From Pseudomonas nabeulensis (GTDB lineage: Bacteria; Pseudomonadota; Gammaproteobacteria; Pseudomonadales; Pseudomonadaceae), in assembly GCF_004682045.1 (NCBI RefSeq), contig NZ_QUZT01000009.1, positions 62,001 through 126,000 of the forward strand: a stretch of DNA of 64,000 bases, given 5' to 3'. Below are positions 9,918 to 20,714 of this stretch, piece after piece (position 1 is the stretch's first letter; each line of letters starts with the position of its first letter). The translations under genes were made by a program, and so were the position numbers. Under the pieces are notes generated by a model. The model worked only from the letters and a program-made list of their open reading frames with translations. It did no database searches and had not been told where the DNA came from.

Positions 9918-11369
9918 TCAGAAGCCGGTAGGGGTGCGGGTGTGCCAGTCGGTGTTCAACTGGTACTGGTGCGCCACATTGAGCAGGCGGCCTTCCTGGA
10001 AATACGGGGCGAGCAGTTGCACGCCGACCGGCAGGCCATCGACGAAACCGGCGGGCATGGACAAGCCCGGCAGGCCGGCGAGGTTGGCGGTGATGGTGTA
10101 CAGGTCTTCGAGGTACGCGGCCACCGGGTCGCCGTTCTTGGCGCCGAGCTTCCAGGCCGGGTTCGGCGTGGTTGGGCCGAGGATCACGTCGACCTGTTCA
10201 AACGCTGCCATGAAGTCGTTCTTCACCAGGCGACGGATTTTCTGCGCCTTGAGGTAGTACGCATCGTAGTAACCGGCCGACAGCGCGTAGGCACCGACCA
10301 TGATGCGGCGTTGGACTTCGGCGCCGAAGCCTTCGCCACGGGAGCGCTTGTACAGGTCGGTGAGGTCTTTCGGGTTTTCGCAGCGATAGCCGAAACGCAC
10401 GCCGTCGAAACGCGACAGGTTCGATGAGGCTTCTGCTGGCGCGATCACATAGTACGCAGGAATCGCGTGCTGGTTGTTCGGCAGGCTGATTTCCTTGATC
10501 ACGGCGCCGAGCTTTTCCAGCTCCTTGACGCTGTTGTGCACCAGCTCCGCAATGCGTGGGTCGAGACCGGCGCTGAAGTATTCCTTCGGCACGCCGATGC
10601 GCAGGCCCTTGATCGAGGTGTTGAGGCTGGCGCTGTAGTCCGGCACCGGCTCATCGATGCTGGTGGAGTCCTGTTGATCGAACCCGGCCATGCCTTGTAA
10701 CAAAATCGCGCAGTCTTCGGCGGTGCGCGCCAAAGGGCCGCCCTGATCGAGACTGGAGGCGTAGGCGATCATGCCCCAGCGGGATACGCGACCGTAGGTC
10801 GGCTTCAAACCGGTAAGGTTGGTGAACGCCGCAGGTTGGCGGATGGAGCCGCCGGTGTCGGTGGCCGTGGCCGCCGGCAGGAAGCGCGCCGCAACGGCGG
10901 CAGCCGAACCACCGGATGAACCGCCAGGCACGTGCTCCAGGTTCCACGGGTTTTTCACCGCGCCGTAGTAGCTCGATTCGTTGGCCGAACCCATGGCGAA
11001 TTCGTCCATGTTGGTCTTGCCCAGGGTCACGGCCCCGGCGGCAGCCAGCTTGGACACCACGGTGGCGTCGTAGGGCGCCTTGAAGTTGTCGAGCATCTTC
11101 GAGCCGCAGCTGGTGCGAATGCCCTGGGTGCAGAACAAATCCTTGTGGGCGATAGGTGCGCCCAGCAATGCACCCGTTTCACCATTGGCGCGACGCACGT
11201 CGGCGGCCTTGGCCTGGCTTAGGGCCAGCTCCTCGGTGAGGCTGATGAAGCTGTTGACCTTGGGATCGTGCTCGGCGATGCGCGCCAGCAGGGTCTTGGT
11301 CAGCTCTTCGGAAGAAAACTTTTTGTCGGCGAGACCGCGGGCGATCTCGGCCAGAGTCATGTGATGCAT
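9918..11369 (-). CDS. gatA: Asp-tRNA(Asn)/Glu-tRNA(Gln) amidotransferase subunit A
   Basis: A 483-residue amidase-signature enzyme that releases ammonia from glutamine. The Ser-cisSer-Lys triad is visible: Lys in PIAHKDLF (about 76), Ser in [12 protein letters not shown] (about 151) and Ser in [11 protein letters not shown] (about 175). Starts at the first ATG of an MHHM pair; the second Met four codons on is possible. Placed between gatC and gatB in the same operon. Confidence 0.97.
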   Translation of the reverse strand: MHHMTLAEIARGLADKKFSSEELTKTLLARIAEHDPKVNSFISLTEELALSQAKAADVRRANGETGALLGAPIAHKDLFCTQGIRTSCGSKMLDNFKAPYDATVVSKLAAAGAVTLGKTNMDEFAMGSANESSYYGAVKNPWNLEHVPGGSSGGSAAAVAARFLPAATATDTGGSIRQPAAFTNLTGLKPTYGRVSRWGMIAYASSLDQGGPLARTAEDCAILLQGMAGFDQQDSTSIDEPVPDYSASLNTSIKGLRIGVPKEYFSAGLDPRIAELVHNSVKELEKLGAVIKEISLPNNQHAIPAYYVIAPAEASSNLSRFDGVRFGYRCENPKDLTDLYKRSRGEGFGAEVQRRIMVGAYALSAGYYDAYYLKAQKIRRLVKNDFMAAFEQVDVILGPTTPNPAWKLGAKNGDPVAAYLEDLYTITANLAGLPGLSMPAGFVDGLPVGVQLLAPYFQEGRLLNVAHQYQLNTDWHTRTPTGF

Positions 11370-11385
11370 GAAAGGCTCTTTCCCT

Positions 11386-11673
11386 TTAGTCGATGACTTT
11401 CGGAACCAGGTACAGGCCGTTTTCGACCGCTGGCGCGATGGACTGGTAAGCCTCGCGGTTATTGCGCTCGGTCACGACGTCGGCGCGCAGGCGCTGACTG
11501 GCTTCCAGCGGGTGAGCCAGGGGCTCGATGCCGTCGGTATTCACGGCCTGCATTTGGTCAACCAGCCCGAGAATGCTGTTCAGGGCTGCGGTGGTCTGTG
11601 GAAGATCGTCTTCATTCAGGCCAAGCGAGGCCAGATGCGCGATTTTTTCCACGTCGGAGCGTTCAAGCGCCAT
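11386..11673 (-). CDS. gatC: Asp-tRNA(Asn)/Glu-tRNA(Gln) amidotransferase subunit C
   Basis: A 95-residue GatC, the belt subunit that wraps GatA and GatB. The sequence begins with [17 protein letters not shown] and has the usual [15 protein letters not shown] helix and RADVV segment. TGGAGAA lies upstream of the ATG. First gene of gatCAB and divergent from mreB across about 210 bp that must hold promoters for both. Confidence 0.95.
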   Translation of the reverse strand: MALERSDVEKIAHLASLGLNEDDLPQTTAALNSILGLVDQMQAVNTDGIEPLAHPLEASQRLRADVVTERNNREAYQSIAPAVENGLYLVPKVID

Positions 11674-11871
11674 GGGATTCTCCAGTGGAAAACAGAACGG
11701 AGGGCGTCCGTGTGTTAGATTGTCGGAACACTACCGCATTTCTACGGTCATATGGCCGCGATTGTGGGGGTTGGTGCACAGAAAGTCGGCCAATTTAGCA
11801 CATTGGCGCCTTGCCCAAAATCCCTGTCGTTGTTAGAGTTTGCCGCACTTTTTTACCCACGCGTTGCCTAG

Positions 11872-12921
<1,050 letters not shown>

Positions 12922-12951
12922 GTCATTGCTGTTGAGCCCATGTTTCGCCCG

Positions 12952-12977
12952 CAGGCAGCACTTTGCAGTGCTGCCTG
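12952..12977 (+). other. Strong hairpin between mreB and mreC
   Basis: An 11-bp perfect stem (CAGGCAGCACT / AGTGCTGCCTG) closed by a TTGC loop, 31 bp after the mreB stop and about 85 bp before mreC. The following TTGGCGTTTATC is only weakly T-rich. It could partly terminate or stabilise mreB mRNA, giving more MreB than MreCD. Confidence 0.6.
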
Positions 12978-13061
12978 TTGGCGTTTATCTTCTTCAATCT
13001 GCATCCAGGCCGGTTAGATGCCGTATGAATAAAGAAAACATTTGCCTGGGAGGAGCGGCTT

Positions 13062-14144
13062 ATTAAACCGCTTTTCACCAAAGGCCCCTCATTGGGCGTG
13101 CGCCTGTTGGTGCTGGTCGTGCTTTCGGTCGCGCTGATGGTGGTCGATGCGCGCTTTGCGCTGCTCAAGCCGGTGCGTAGCCAAATGTCGCTGGTGTTGA
13201 TGCAGACTTACTGGATCACCGACCTGCCGCAACGTCTCTACCAGGGCGTGGCCAGCCAATTCGGCAGCCGCACCGAACTGGTCGCCGAGAACGAAAAACT
13301 CAAGACCGAAAACCTGCTGTTGCAGGGGCGCATGCAAAAGCTCGCGGCCCTCACCGAGCAGAACGTTCGGCTGCGCGAGTTGCTCAATTCTTCCGCATTG
13401 GTCAACGAAAAGGTCGAAGTGGCCGAGTTGATTGGTATGGATCCGAATCCCTTTACCCATCGCATCATCATCAACAAGGGTGAGCGCGACGGCGTAGTGC
13501 TGGGTCAACCGGTGCTCGACGCCCGTGGCCTGATGGGCCAGGTGGTCGAGTTGATGCCCTACACCTCGCGAGTATTGTTGCTGACGGACACCACCCACAG
13601 CATCCCCGTGCAAGTGAACCGCAACGGCCTGCGTGCGATTGCCAGCGGCACCGGCAACCCGGAGCGCCTGGAATTGCGTCACGTCGCCGACACCGCCGAC
13701 ATCAAGGAAGGCGACCTGCTGGTCAGCTCCGGCCTTGGCCAGCGTTTCCCGGCGGGTTACCCGGTGGCGACGGTGAAGGAAGTGATCCACGATTCCGGCC
13801 AGCCGTTTGCCATCGTGCGTGCGGTGCCGACTGCCGCCTTGAACCGCAGCCGCTACCTGCTGCTGGTGTTCAGCGACAACCGTACCCCCGAAGAGCGCGC
13901 CAATGACGCCGCCCAGGCCCAGGAAGCGGAAGACAAGCAAAACGGTGTCGCGCCGATCGTGCCTGCAACGGTGCCGAAGCCGGCATTCGTGGGCCCACCT
14001 GCGCCGCCTGCTACTGCGGCGCCCGTGGCAACCCCCGTCAAGCCTGCGGCCCACAGCACGCGTGCGACTAAACCACCGGCCACAACGCCAGCCGCCAAGC
14101 CACCGGCAACCGCCCCGGCCACCACACGGCAGAGGGAGGAATAA
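13062..14144 (+). CDS. mreC: Rod-shape-determining protein MreC (non-AUG start likely)
   Basis: A periplasmic elongasome scaffold with one N-terminal membrane helix (LLVLVVLSVALMVVD), a coiled coil (about residues 65-110, ENEKLKTENLLLQ), two beta domains, and a Pro/Ala/Thr-rich tail of about 80 residues. No ATG or GTG exists in frame after the stop at 13026. TTG at 13092 would drop the charged IKPLFTKGPS lead-in and has no ribosome site. GGGAGGAG at 13048-13055 sits 6 nt before an ATT codon at 13062, which I take as the start (about 360 residues). The stop overlaps the mreD ATG. Confidence 0.85.
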   Translation: MKPLFTKGPSLGVRLLVLVVLSVALMVVDARFALLKPVRSQMSLVLMQTYWITDLPQRLYQGVASQFGSRTELVAENEKLKTENLLLQGRMQKLAALTEQNVRLRELLNSSALVNEKVEVAELIGMDPNPFTHRIIINKGERDGVVLGQPVLDARGLMGQVVELMPYTSRVLLLTDTTHSIPVQVNRNGLRAIASGTGNPERLELRHVADTADIKEGDLLVSSGLGQRFPAGYPVATVKEVIHDSGQPFAIVRAVPTAALNRSRYLLLVFSDNRTPEERANDAAQAQEAEDKQNGVAPIVPATVPKPAFVGPPAPPATAAPVATPVKPAAHSTRATKPPATTPAAKPPATAPATTRQREE

Positions 14145-14632
14145 TGGCCAGTACCCATTCGCGTAATGGCTGGATCGTCTGGCTGACCTTTGCCATCGGC
14201 CTGTTGCTCAGCGTTTCGCCGCTGCCGCAATTCATGGAAATCCTGCGCCCGCTCTGGCTGGCGCTGTTGCTGGCGTTCTGGTCGCTGAACCTGCCGCATA
14301 AAGTCGGCATGGTCACGGCGATGTTCCTGGGCTTGGCGGAAGATGTGCTCTATGGCACTTTGCTGGGTCAGAACGCGTTGATCCTGACCTTGATTACGTT
14401 CCTGGTGTTGTCGTTGCAACAGCGCTTGCGCATGTTCCCGATGTGGCAACAGTGCCTGGTGATCCTGGTGATTTTCGGTCTGGCGCAGTTGGTGCAGTTG
14501 TGGCTCAGTGCCTTGACCGGCAACCGTCAGCCGACCTTGGCGTTGGTACTGCCAGCCTTGGTCAGCGCGCTGCTGTGGCCTTGGATCAGCTTCGGTCTAC
14601 GTGGGTTACGTCGTCGCTATAAAATCAATTGA
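14144..14632 (+). CDS. mreD: Rod-shape-determining protein MreD
   Basis: A 162-residue inner-membrane protein with five or six hydrophobic segments and the family motif FLGLAEDVLYGTLLGQNAL in the middle. Partner of MreC and the RodA/PBP2 synthase. The ATG overlaps the last base of the mreC TAA, a sign of coupled translation, and GAGGAA precedes it. Confidence 0.95.
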   Translation: MASTHSRNGWIVWLTFAIGLLLSVSPLPQFMEILRPLWLALLLAFWSLNLPHKVGMVTAMFLGLAEDVLYGTLLGQNALILTLITFLVLSLQQRLRMFPMWQQCLVILVIFGLAQLVQLWLSALTGNRQPTLALVLPALVSALLWPWISFGLRGLRRRYKIN

Positions 14633-14683
14633 ATGGATTGCGAGGCTCTGCCTGGTTATCGAGCCCCACAGGGAGAGTCTGCA

Positions 14684-15280
14684 ATGAATTCGCTTTATCT
14701 GGCCTCGGGCTCCCCGAGGCGGCGTGAACTGCTGACCCAGATCGGTGTGCCTTTCACCGTGGTCAGTGCCGCTATTGATGAAACCCCTCTTACCAATGAA
14801 TCAGCCGTTTCCTATGTCGAGCGCCTCGCGCTCGGCAAGGCATCGGCAGGTTTTGCTGTGCTCGGCAACACCGCCGGCGCCTGTGTGCTGGGCGCCGATA
14901 CCGCCGTGATCGTAGACGGCAAGATCCTCGGCAAACCCGTGGACCAAGCCGATGCACTGGCAATGTTGATGGCCCTGGCGGGGCGAGAACATGAAGTGTT
15001 GACCGCCATTGCTCTTACGGACGGCCAGCGCACCGAGACCGTTTGTGTAAGCAGTCGTGTACGTTTTCGCGGCATTTCTGTCGAGGAAGCTACAACCTAC
15101 TGGCACAGTGGCGAACCGCAGGACAAGGCGGGCGGCTATGCTATTCAAGGGTTGGGCTCGGTGTTTGTCGCCGGTCTCAATGGCAGTTATTCCGCCGTGG
15201 TAGGCCTGCCGGTGTGCGAAACCGCGCAACTGCTCAAGCAATTCGGCATACCCTGTTGGCAAAACCTTACCGCGCGCTGA
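14684..15280 (+). CDS. Maf family nucleotide pyrophosphatase (YhdE-like, dTTP/UTP)
   Basis: A 198-residue Maf protein hydrolysing non-canonical or pyrimidine nucleoside triphosphates. Motifs: [12 protein letters not shown] (residues about 4-15), [15 protein letters not shown] (about 74-88) and [13 protein letters not shown] (about 154). Position directly after mreD matches E. coli yhdE, the dTTP/UTP-preferring subgroup. I chose the ATG at 14684 because GGGAGA lies just before it and the protein then begins with [13 protein letters not shown]; the upstream ATG at 14633 would add a foreign 17 residues. Confidence 0.93.
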   Translation: MNSLYLASGSPRRRELLTQIGVPFTVVSAAIDETPLTNESAVSYVERLALGKASAGFAVLGNTAGACVLGADTAVIVDGKILGKPVDQADALAMLMALAGREHEVLTAIALTDGQRTETVCVSSRVRFRGISVEEATTYWHSGEPQDKAGGYAIQGLGSVFVAGLNGSYSAVVGLPVCETAQLLKQFGIPCWQNLTAR

Positions 15281-15350
15281 TCGCTTTACCTGCGCGCCCA
15301 GCCATAAGCGATCGGTCACTATTGTGAAAACGCCTGAACGAGACCCAGCC

Positions 15351-16808
15351 ATGAGTGAAGAGATTCTGATCAATATCACGCCGATGGAATCACGCGTGGC
15401 GGTGGTAGAGAACGGTGTTCTGCAGGAAGTGCATGTCGAGCGCACCCAGAAGCGTGGGATTGTCGGCAATATCTATAAAGGCAAGGTCGTGCGCGTATTG
15501 CCGGGCATGCAGGCGGCATTCGTCGACATCGGCCTGGACCGCGCCGCGTTTATCCATGCTTCGGAAATTTCCCTGCGTGAAGGCCCGGCGGTAGAAAGCA
15601 TCAGCGCCCTGGTGCATGAAGGGCAGAGCCTGGTGGTGCAAGTCACCAAGGACCCCATCGGCTCCAAAGGCGCACGCCTGACCACGCAATTGTCGATTCC
15701 ATCGCGCTACCTGGTGTACATGCCGCGCACTGCCCATGTCGGTATTTCCCTGAAGATCGAAGATGAAGGCGAGCGCGAGCGCCTGAAAAAAGTCGTCAGC
15801 GACTGCGTGGCCGCCGAAGGCATCAAGGAAGCGGGCGGGTTTATCCTGCGTACCGCCGCCGAAGGGGCGGGTGCGGATGAGATCCTGATGGACATCCGCT
15901 ACCTGCGGCGCCTGTGGGACCAGATCGGCGCACAGATCAAGACCATTGGCGCGCCCAGCGTGATCTATGAAGACTTGGGTCTGGCCCTGCGCACCCTGCG
16001 CGACCTGGTCAGCCCGAAGATTGAGAAAATTCGCATCGACTCGCGGGAAACCTTCCAGCGCACCACGCAATTTGTTGCCGAGTTGATGCCGGAAATTGCC
16101 GACCGCCTGGAACACTACCCTGGTGAGCGTCCGATCTTCGACTTGTACGGCGTCGAAGACGAAATCCAGAAAGCCCTCGAACGCAAGGTGCCACTCAAGT
16201 CCGGCGGCTACCTGGTGGTCGACCCGGCGGAGGCCATGACCACCATCGACGTCAACACCGGCGCGTTCGTGGGCCATCGCAACCTCGAAGAAACCATCTT
16301 CAAGACCAACCTCGAAGCCGCCACCGCGATTGCCCGACAACTGCGCCTGCGCAATCTAGGCGGCATCATCATCATCGACTTCATCGACATGGAAGATGAA
16401 GAGCACCAGCGCCAGGTGCTGCGCACCCTGGAGAAACAACTGGAGCGCGATCACGCCAAGACCAATATCATCGGCATCACCGAGTTGGGCCTGGTGCAGA
16501 TGACCCGCAAGCGCACCCGTGAGAGCCTGGAACAAGTGCTGTGCGAGCCGTGCAGCAGTTGCCAGGGGCGCGGCAAGTTGAAGACTCCGGAAACGGTTTG
16601 CTACGAGATTTTCCGGGAAATCTTACGAGAGGCACGAGCCTATCAGGCTGAAGGTTATAGAGTGCTCGCCAACCAGAAAGTGGTCGATCGGTTGCTGGAC
16701 GAAGAGTCCGGTAACGTTGCCGAATTGGAAGGGTTTATCGGACGCACGATTCGTTTCCAGGTCGAAACCATGTATTCCCAGGAACAATACGACGTGGTGC
16801 TGCTCTGA
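15351..16808 (+). CDS. rng: Ribonuclease G
   Basis: A 485-residue endoribonuclease of the RNase E/G family, which matures the 16S rRNA 5' end and degrades mRNA. An S1 domain (about residues 36-125, GNIYKGKVVRVLPGMQAAFVDIG) precedes the DNase I-like core with metal-binding TIDVNTGAFVG and IIIDFIDMEDEEHQ, then the zinc-link cysteines in CEPCSSC. No long disordered C-terminal arm, so it is RNase G rather than E. The ATG at 15351 gives the standard MSEEILINITP start. Confidence 0.97.
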   Translation: MSEEILINITPMESRVAVVENGVLQEVHVERTQKRGIVGNIYKGKVVRVLPGMQAAFVDIGLDRAAFIHASEISLREGPAVESISALVHEGQSLVVQVTKDPIGSKGARLTTQLSIPSRYLVYMPRTAHVGISLKIEDEGERERLKKVVSDCVAAEGIKEAGGFILRTAAEGAGADEILMDIRYLRRLWDQIGAQIKTIGAPSVIYEDLGLALRTLRDLVSPKIEKIRIDSRETFQRTTQFVAELMPEIADRLEHYPGERPIFDLYGVEDEIQKALERKVPLKSGGYLVVDPAEAMTTIDVNTGAFVGHRNLEETIFKTNLEAATAIARQLRLRNLGGIIIIDFIDMEDEEHQRQVLRTLEKQLERDHAKTNIIGITELGLVQMTRKRTRESLEQVLCEPCSSCQGRGKLKTPETVCYEIFREILREARAYQAEGYRVLANQKVVDRLLDEESGNVAELEGFIGRTIRFQVETMYSQEQYDVVLL

Positions 16809-16850
16809 TCCCCATTCGCTTAACTATTTCTGCCTTGAGGGTCGCCTGAC

Positions 16851-19800
16851 ATGGAGCGTCTTATACGCTTTTTTGCCGCCCTGACCCGTTGGGGCCTGGG
16901 CCTCAGTGCTTTGTTTCTGGTCTTGGCGGCGGTGTACGTGAGCCTCGGGCGCGAATTGACCCCGCTGGTGGCCGAATACCGCGCCGAAGTTGAAGCCAAG
17001 GCCCAGGCTGCGGTGGATATGCCCGTGCACATCGGTAGCCTCGAAGGTCGCTGGAGTGGTTTTGCCCCCGTCTTGCTGGCCCACGACGTGATGGTCGGCG
17101 AGGGCAGCAGTGCCCTGCGCCTGGACCAGGTCGAAGTGGTGCCGGATATGTGGGCGAGCCTGATGGCGCGCGAAGTGCGCATCGCCCATTTGAATGTGAG
17201 TGGCCTGCAACTCAGCGTCAAGGAAGACAAGGACGGCCACTGGGCGCTGCAAGGGTTGCCGGTACAGGACGACCAGCCGCTGGACCCGGAGCAGGTGCTC
17301 ACGCGCATGCAAATGGTCAAGCGCGTGTCGCTGCTCGACAGCCAGGTCACCTTGCAACCCTTCGACCAGGCGCCGAAGACCTTGACCTATGTGGGCCTGA
17401 GCCTGCACACCGGCATGACCCGCCAACGCCTGGACGCACGCGTGACCCTGCCGGATGGCCAGCCCCTGGCCGTGAGCCTACGAACGCGCATTCGCGCCAG
17501 CCAATGGAAGGACGCTGAAATCCAGGCTTACCTGAGCCTGCCGCAGAGCGATTGGGCCAAGTGGATCCCGGCCAAGTTGACCCAGCAATGGAAGCTCACG
17601 CAGTTCAAGGCCGGCGGCGAATTCTGGCTGACCTGGGCCAAAGGCACCGTGCAAAACGCGGTGGTGCGGCTTAATTCGCCACAAGTGAAGGGCAGCTACG
17701 CCGACCGCAAGCCGGTGCATATCGAGAATCTCGCCCTGACGGCCTACCTGCAACGCAGTGAGACCGGCCTTAAGGTGCTGTTTGATTCGTTGGCGATGAA
17801 CCTCGGGGATACCCGTTGGGAATCGCACCTGCAATTGCAGCAAACCTTGGCCACTGACAAAGACCTGGAAGTCTGGAAACTCCAGGCCGACCGTCTGGAC
17901 CTGACCCCTGTCACGCCGTTGCTCAATGCCCTGGCGCCGCTGCCGGAAGGCTTTGCCAAAACCATCGAACACCTGAAAGCCACCGGGGTGTTGCGCAACG
18001 TGCTGGTGGATTTCCGCCCGCAGGACACCACCGACCAGAAAGTCAGTTTTGCCGCGAACCTGGAGCGCATCGGTTTTGACGCCTACTTCGGCGCACCGGC
18101 GGCGCGTAATGTGTCCGGCAGCATCAGTGGTGACCTGGGCCATGGCGAACTGCGCATGGACAGCAAGGATTTCTCCCTGCACCTCGACCCGATCTTCGCC
18201 AAGCCGTGGCAGTACATCCAGGCCAATGCACGGCTGACATGGAAGCTGGATAAAGAAGGCTTCACCCTGATCGCCCCGTACATCAAGGTGCTCGGCGAGG
18301 AGGGCAAGGTGGCGGCCGACTTCCTGATCCGCCTGCACTTTGATCATAGCCAGGAAGACTACATGGACCTGCGGGTCGGTATGGTCGATGGCGATGGACG
18401 CTTCACGCCCAAATACCTGCCGGCCGTATTGAGCCCAGCGTTGGATGAATGGCTGCGCACGGCGATTCTCAAGGGCGCGGTGGATGAAGGTTTCTTCCAG
18501 TACCAGGGCTCGCTGAACCACGATGCCTTACCGGCATCGCGCAATATCAGCCTGTTCTTCAAGGTGCATGACGCTGAGCTGGCGTTCCAGCCGGGCTGGC
18601 CCCACGTCAGCAAGGTCAAGGGTGAGGTGTTCGTCGAGGAAAGCGGCGTGCGCATCCTGGCCAGCAAGGGCCAGTTGCTCGATACCAAGGTCAAGGACGT
18701 CTACGTCAATATTCCCCATGCGCCGGCGGGCAAGGACAGCCATCTGCTGCTGACCGGTGGTTTTGCCGGCGGCCTGGGGGATGGTTTGAAAATCCTGCAG
18801 GAAGCGCCGATTGGTACGGCGTCGACGTTTGCCGGTTGGAAAGGCGAGGGTGACCTGCAAGGCAGCCTGGACCTGGATATTCCGCTGGCCAAGGACGCCG
18901 AGCCGAAAATCGTGGTGGACTTCAAGACCGATAAATCCCGCCTGCAATTGGCCGAGCCGACCCTGGACCTGACCCAGCTCAAGGGCGACTTCCGTTTTGA
19001 CAGCGCCAAGGGGCTGAGCGGCCAGAACATTACCGCCCAGGCGTTTGATCGGCCGATCACTGCGCAGATCGCCGCCGATGGCAAACCCGGCAAGATCAGT
19101 ACGCGGGTGACTGCCAAAGGCCAGGTTACGGTCAAGCGGCTGACAGATTGGTTGAAAATCACCCAGCCATTGCCGGTGTCCGGCGACATCCCGTATCAGT
19201 TGCAGCTCAACCTGGACGGGGCCGATAGCCAATTGATGGTCAGCTCCAATCTCAAGGGTGTCGCCGTGGACTTGCCGGCACCGTTCGGCATGCCGGCCAG
19301 CCAGGGGCGTGACAGCGTGTTCCGCATGACGTTGCAGGGCTCCGAGCGCCGCTACTGGTTCGATTACGGCGAACTGGCCAATTTCACCTTTGCTGCGCCG
19401 CCGGACAAGTTCGGCGAGGGTCGGGGTGAGTTGTTCCTCGGCGATGGTGACGCGCTGCTGCCGACGACCAAGGGCTTGCGTATTCGTGGGGTGTTGTCGG
19501 AACTGGATATCGACCCTTGGAAGAAACTGGTGGACCGTTACGCGGGCAATGATCCGGGTGGCAGCGCCAAGCAACTGCTCAGTAGCGCCGACTTCAAGGT
19601 GGGCAAGCTGACCGGCTTTGGCACCCAGTTCGACCAGGTCAAATTGCAGCTCGACCGCAAGCCAGCAGCGTGGGGCTTGCAGCTCGACAGCCAGCAAGCC
19701 AAGGGCAGCGTCAACCTGCCGGACGCCAAGGGCGCACCGATTGCGGTCAACCTGCAATACGTGAAGTTGCCGGCGGTGGACCCGACGGCACAGGCTGACG

Positions 19801-20666
19801 AGAACGCGCCGGATCCTTTGGCGGGTATCGACCCCAAGGATATTCCCGCGCTGGATATCGCCATTGACCAACTGTTCCAAGGGCCAGACCTGGTGGGCGC
19901 CTGGTCGCTGAAGATCCGCCCGACCGCCAAGGGCCTGGCCTTCAATAATCTGGACCTGGGCCTCAAGGGCATGCAGCTCAAGGGCGCTGGAGGTTGGGAG
20001 GGTTCGGCCAGCGACAGCAGCAGTTGGTACAAGGGCCGCCTGGACGGCAAGAATATTGGTGATGTGCTCAAGGGCTGGGGTTATGCGCCGACCGTCACCA
20101 GCCAGGATTTCCACCTGGATGTAGATGGCCGCTGGCCCGGTTCGCCGGCGTATGTCGGGCCTAAGCGTTTCTCCGGCAGCCTGGATGCATCGTTCCGTAA
20201 CGGTCAGTTCGTGGAAGTGGACGGGAGCGCCCAGGCCCTTCGGGTATTTGGGTTGCTGAACTTCAACTCCATCGGGCGGCGTTTGCGCCTGGACTTCTCG
20301 GACCTGCTCGGCAAGGGCTTGAGCTACGACCGGGTCAAGGGTTTGCTGGCGGCCAGCAATGGCGTGTTCGTTACCCGCGAACCCATCACCATGACCGGGC
20401 CGTCGACCAACCTGGAACTCAACGGCACCCTGGACCTGGTGGCCGACCGAGTCGACGCCAAGTTGCTGGTCACCTTGCCGGTCACCAACAACCTGCCGAT
20501 TGCCGCGTTGATCGTCGGCGCGCCGGCCATTGGTGGTGCGTTGTTCCTGATCGACAAGCTGATCGGTGATCGGGTTTCGCGCTTTGCCAGTGTGCAATAC
20601 ACGGTACAGGGCCCGTGGAAGGATCCGAAAATCACCTTCGACAAGCCATTTGAAAAACCAAACTGA
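16851..20666 (+). CDS. yhdP: YhdP family AsmA-like phospholipid transport protein
   Basis: A 1271-residue protein with one N-terminal membrane helix (about residues 12-34) followed by a very long periplasmic region. Alternating beta-strand-rich segments fit the repeating beta-groove of the AsmA/TamB/YhdP group, which bridges inner and outer membranes for phospholipid flow. The C-terminal AsmA-like part ends with a hydrophobic PIAALIVGAPAIGGALFLI stretch. Located after rng as in E. coli. Function is carried over from the family. Confidence 0.92.
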   Translation: MERLIRFFAALTRWGLGLSALFLVLAAVYVSLGRELTPLVAEYRAEVEAKAQAAVDMPVHIGSLEGRWSGFAPVLLAHDVMVGEGSSALRLDQVEVVPDMWASLMAREVRIAHLNVSGLQLSVKEDKDGHWALQGLPVQDDQPLDPEQVLTRMQMVKRVSLLDSQVTLQPFDQAPKTLTYVGLSLHTGMTRQRLDARVTLPDGQPLAVSLRTRIRASQWKDAEIQAYLSLPQSDWAKWIPAKLTQQWKLTQFKAGGEFWLTWAKGTVQNAVVRLNSPQVKGSYADRKPVHIENLALTAYLQRSETGLKVLFDSLAMNLGDTRWESHLQLQQTLATDKDLEVWKLQADRLDLTPVTPLLNALAPLPEGFAKTIEHLKATGVLRNVLVDFRPQDTTDQKVSFAANLERIGFDAYFGAPAARNVSGSISGDLGHGELRMDSKDFSLHLDPIFAKPWQYIQANARLTWKLDKEGFTLIAPYIKVLGEEGKVAADFLIRLHFDHSQEDYMDLRVGMVDGDGRFTPKYLPAVLSPALDEWLRTAILKGAVDEGFFQYQGSLNHDALPASRNISLFFKVHDAELAFQPGWPHVSKVKGEVFVEESGVRILASKGQLLDTKVKDVYVNIPHAPAGKDSHLLLTGGFAGGLGDGLKILQEAPIGTASTFAGWKGEGDLQGSLDLDIPLAKDAEPKIVVDFKTDKSRLQLAEPTLDLTQLKGDFRFDSAKGLSGQNITAQAFDRPITAQIAADGKPGKISTRVTAKGQVTVKRLTDWLKITQPLPVSGDIPYQLQLNLDGADSQLMVSSNLKGVAVDLPAPFGMPASQGRDSVFRMTLQGSERRYWFDYGELANFTFAAPPDKFGEGRGELFLGDGDALLPTTKGLRIRGVLSELDIDPWKKLVDRYAGNDPGGSAKQLLSSADFKVGKLTGFGTQFDQVKLQLDRKPAAWGLQLDSQQAKGSVNLPDAKGAPIAVNLQYVKLPAVDPTAQADENAPDPLAGIDPKDIPALDIAIDQLFQGPDLVGAWSLKIRPTAKGLAFNNLDLGLKGMQLKGAGGWEGSASDSSSWYKGRLDGKNIGDVLKGWGYAPTVTSQDFHLDVDGRWPGSPAYVGPKRFSGSLDASFRNGQFVEVDGSAQALRVFGLLNFNSIGRRLRLDFSDLLGKGLSYDRVKGLLAASNGVFVTREPITMTGPSTNLELNGTLDLVADRVDAKLLVTLPVTNNLPIAALIVGAPAIGGALFLIDKLIGDRVSRFASVQYTVQGPWKDPKITFDKPFEKPN

Positions 20667-20714
20667 GAGCCTGTGGAGTAGCATGGCCGCATGCCCATTA
20701 CGGAGTGTCGGCCC

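Noticed and set aside
8201..9931. 576-codon open frame on the plus strand
   Set aside because: Antisense to gatB, runs through a REPIN, and reads as a shadow frame.
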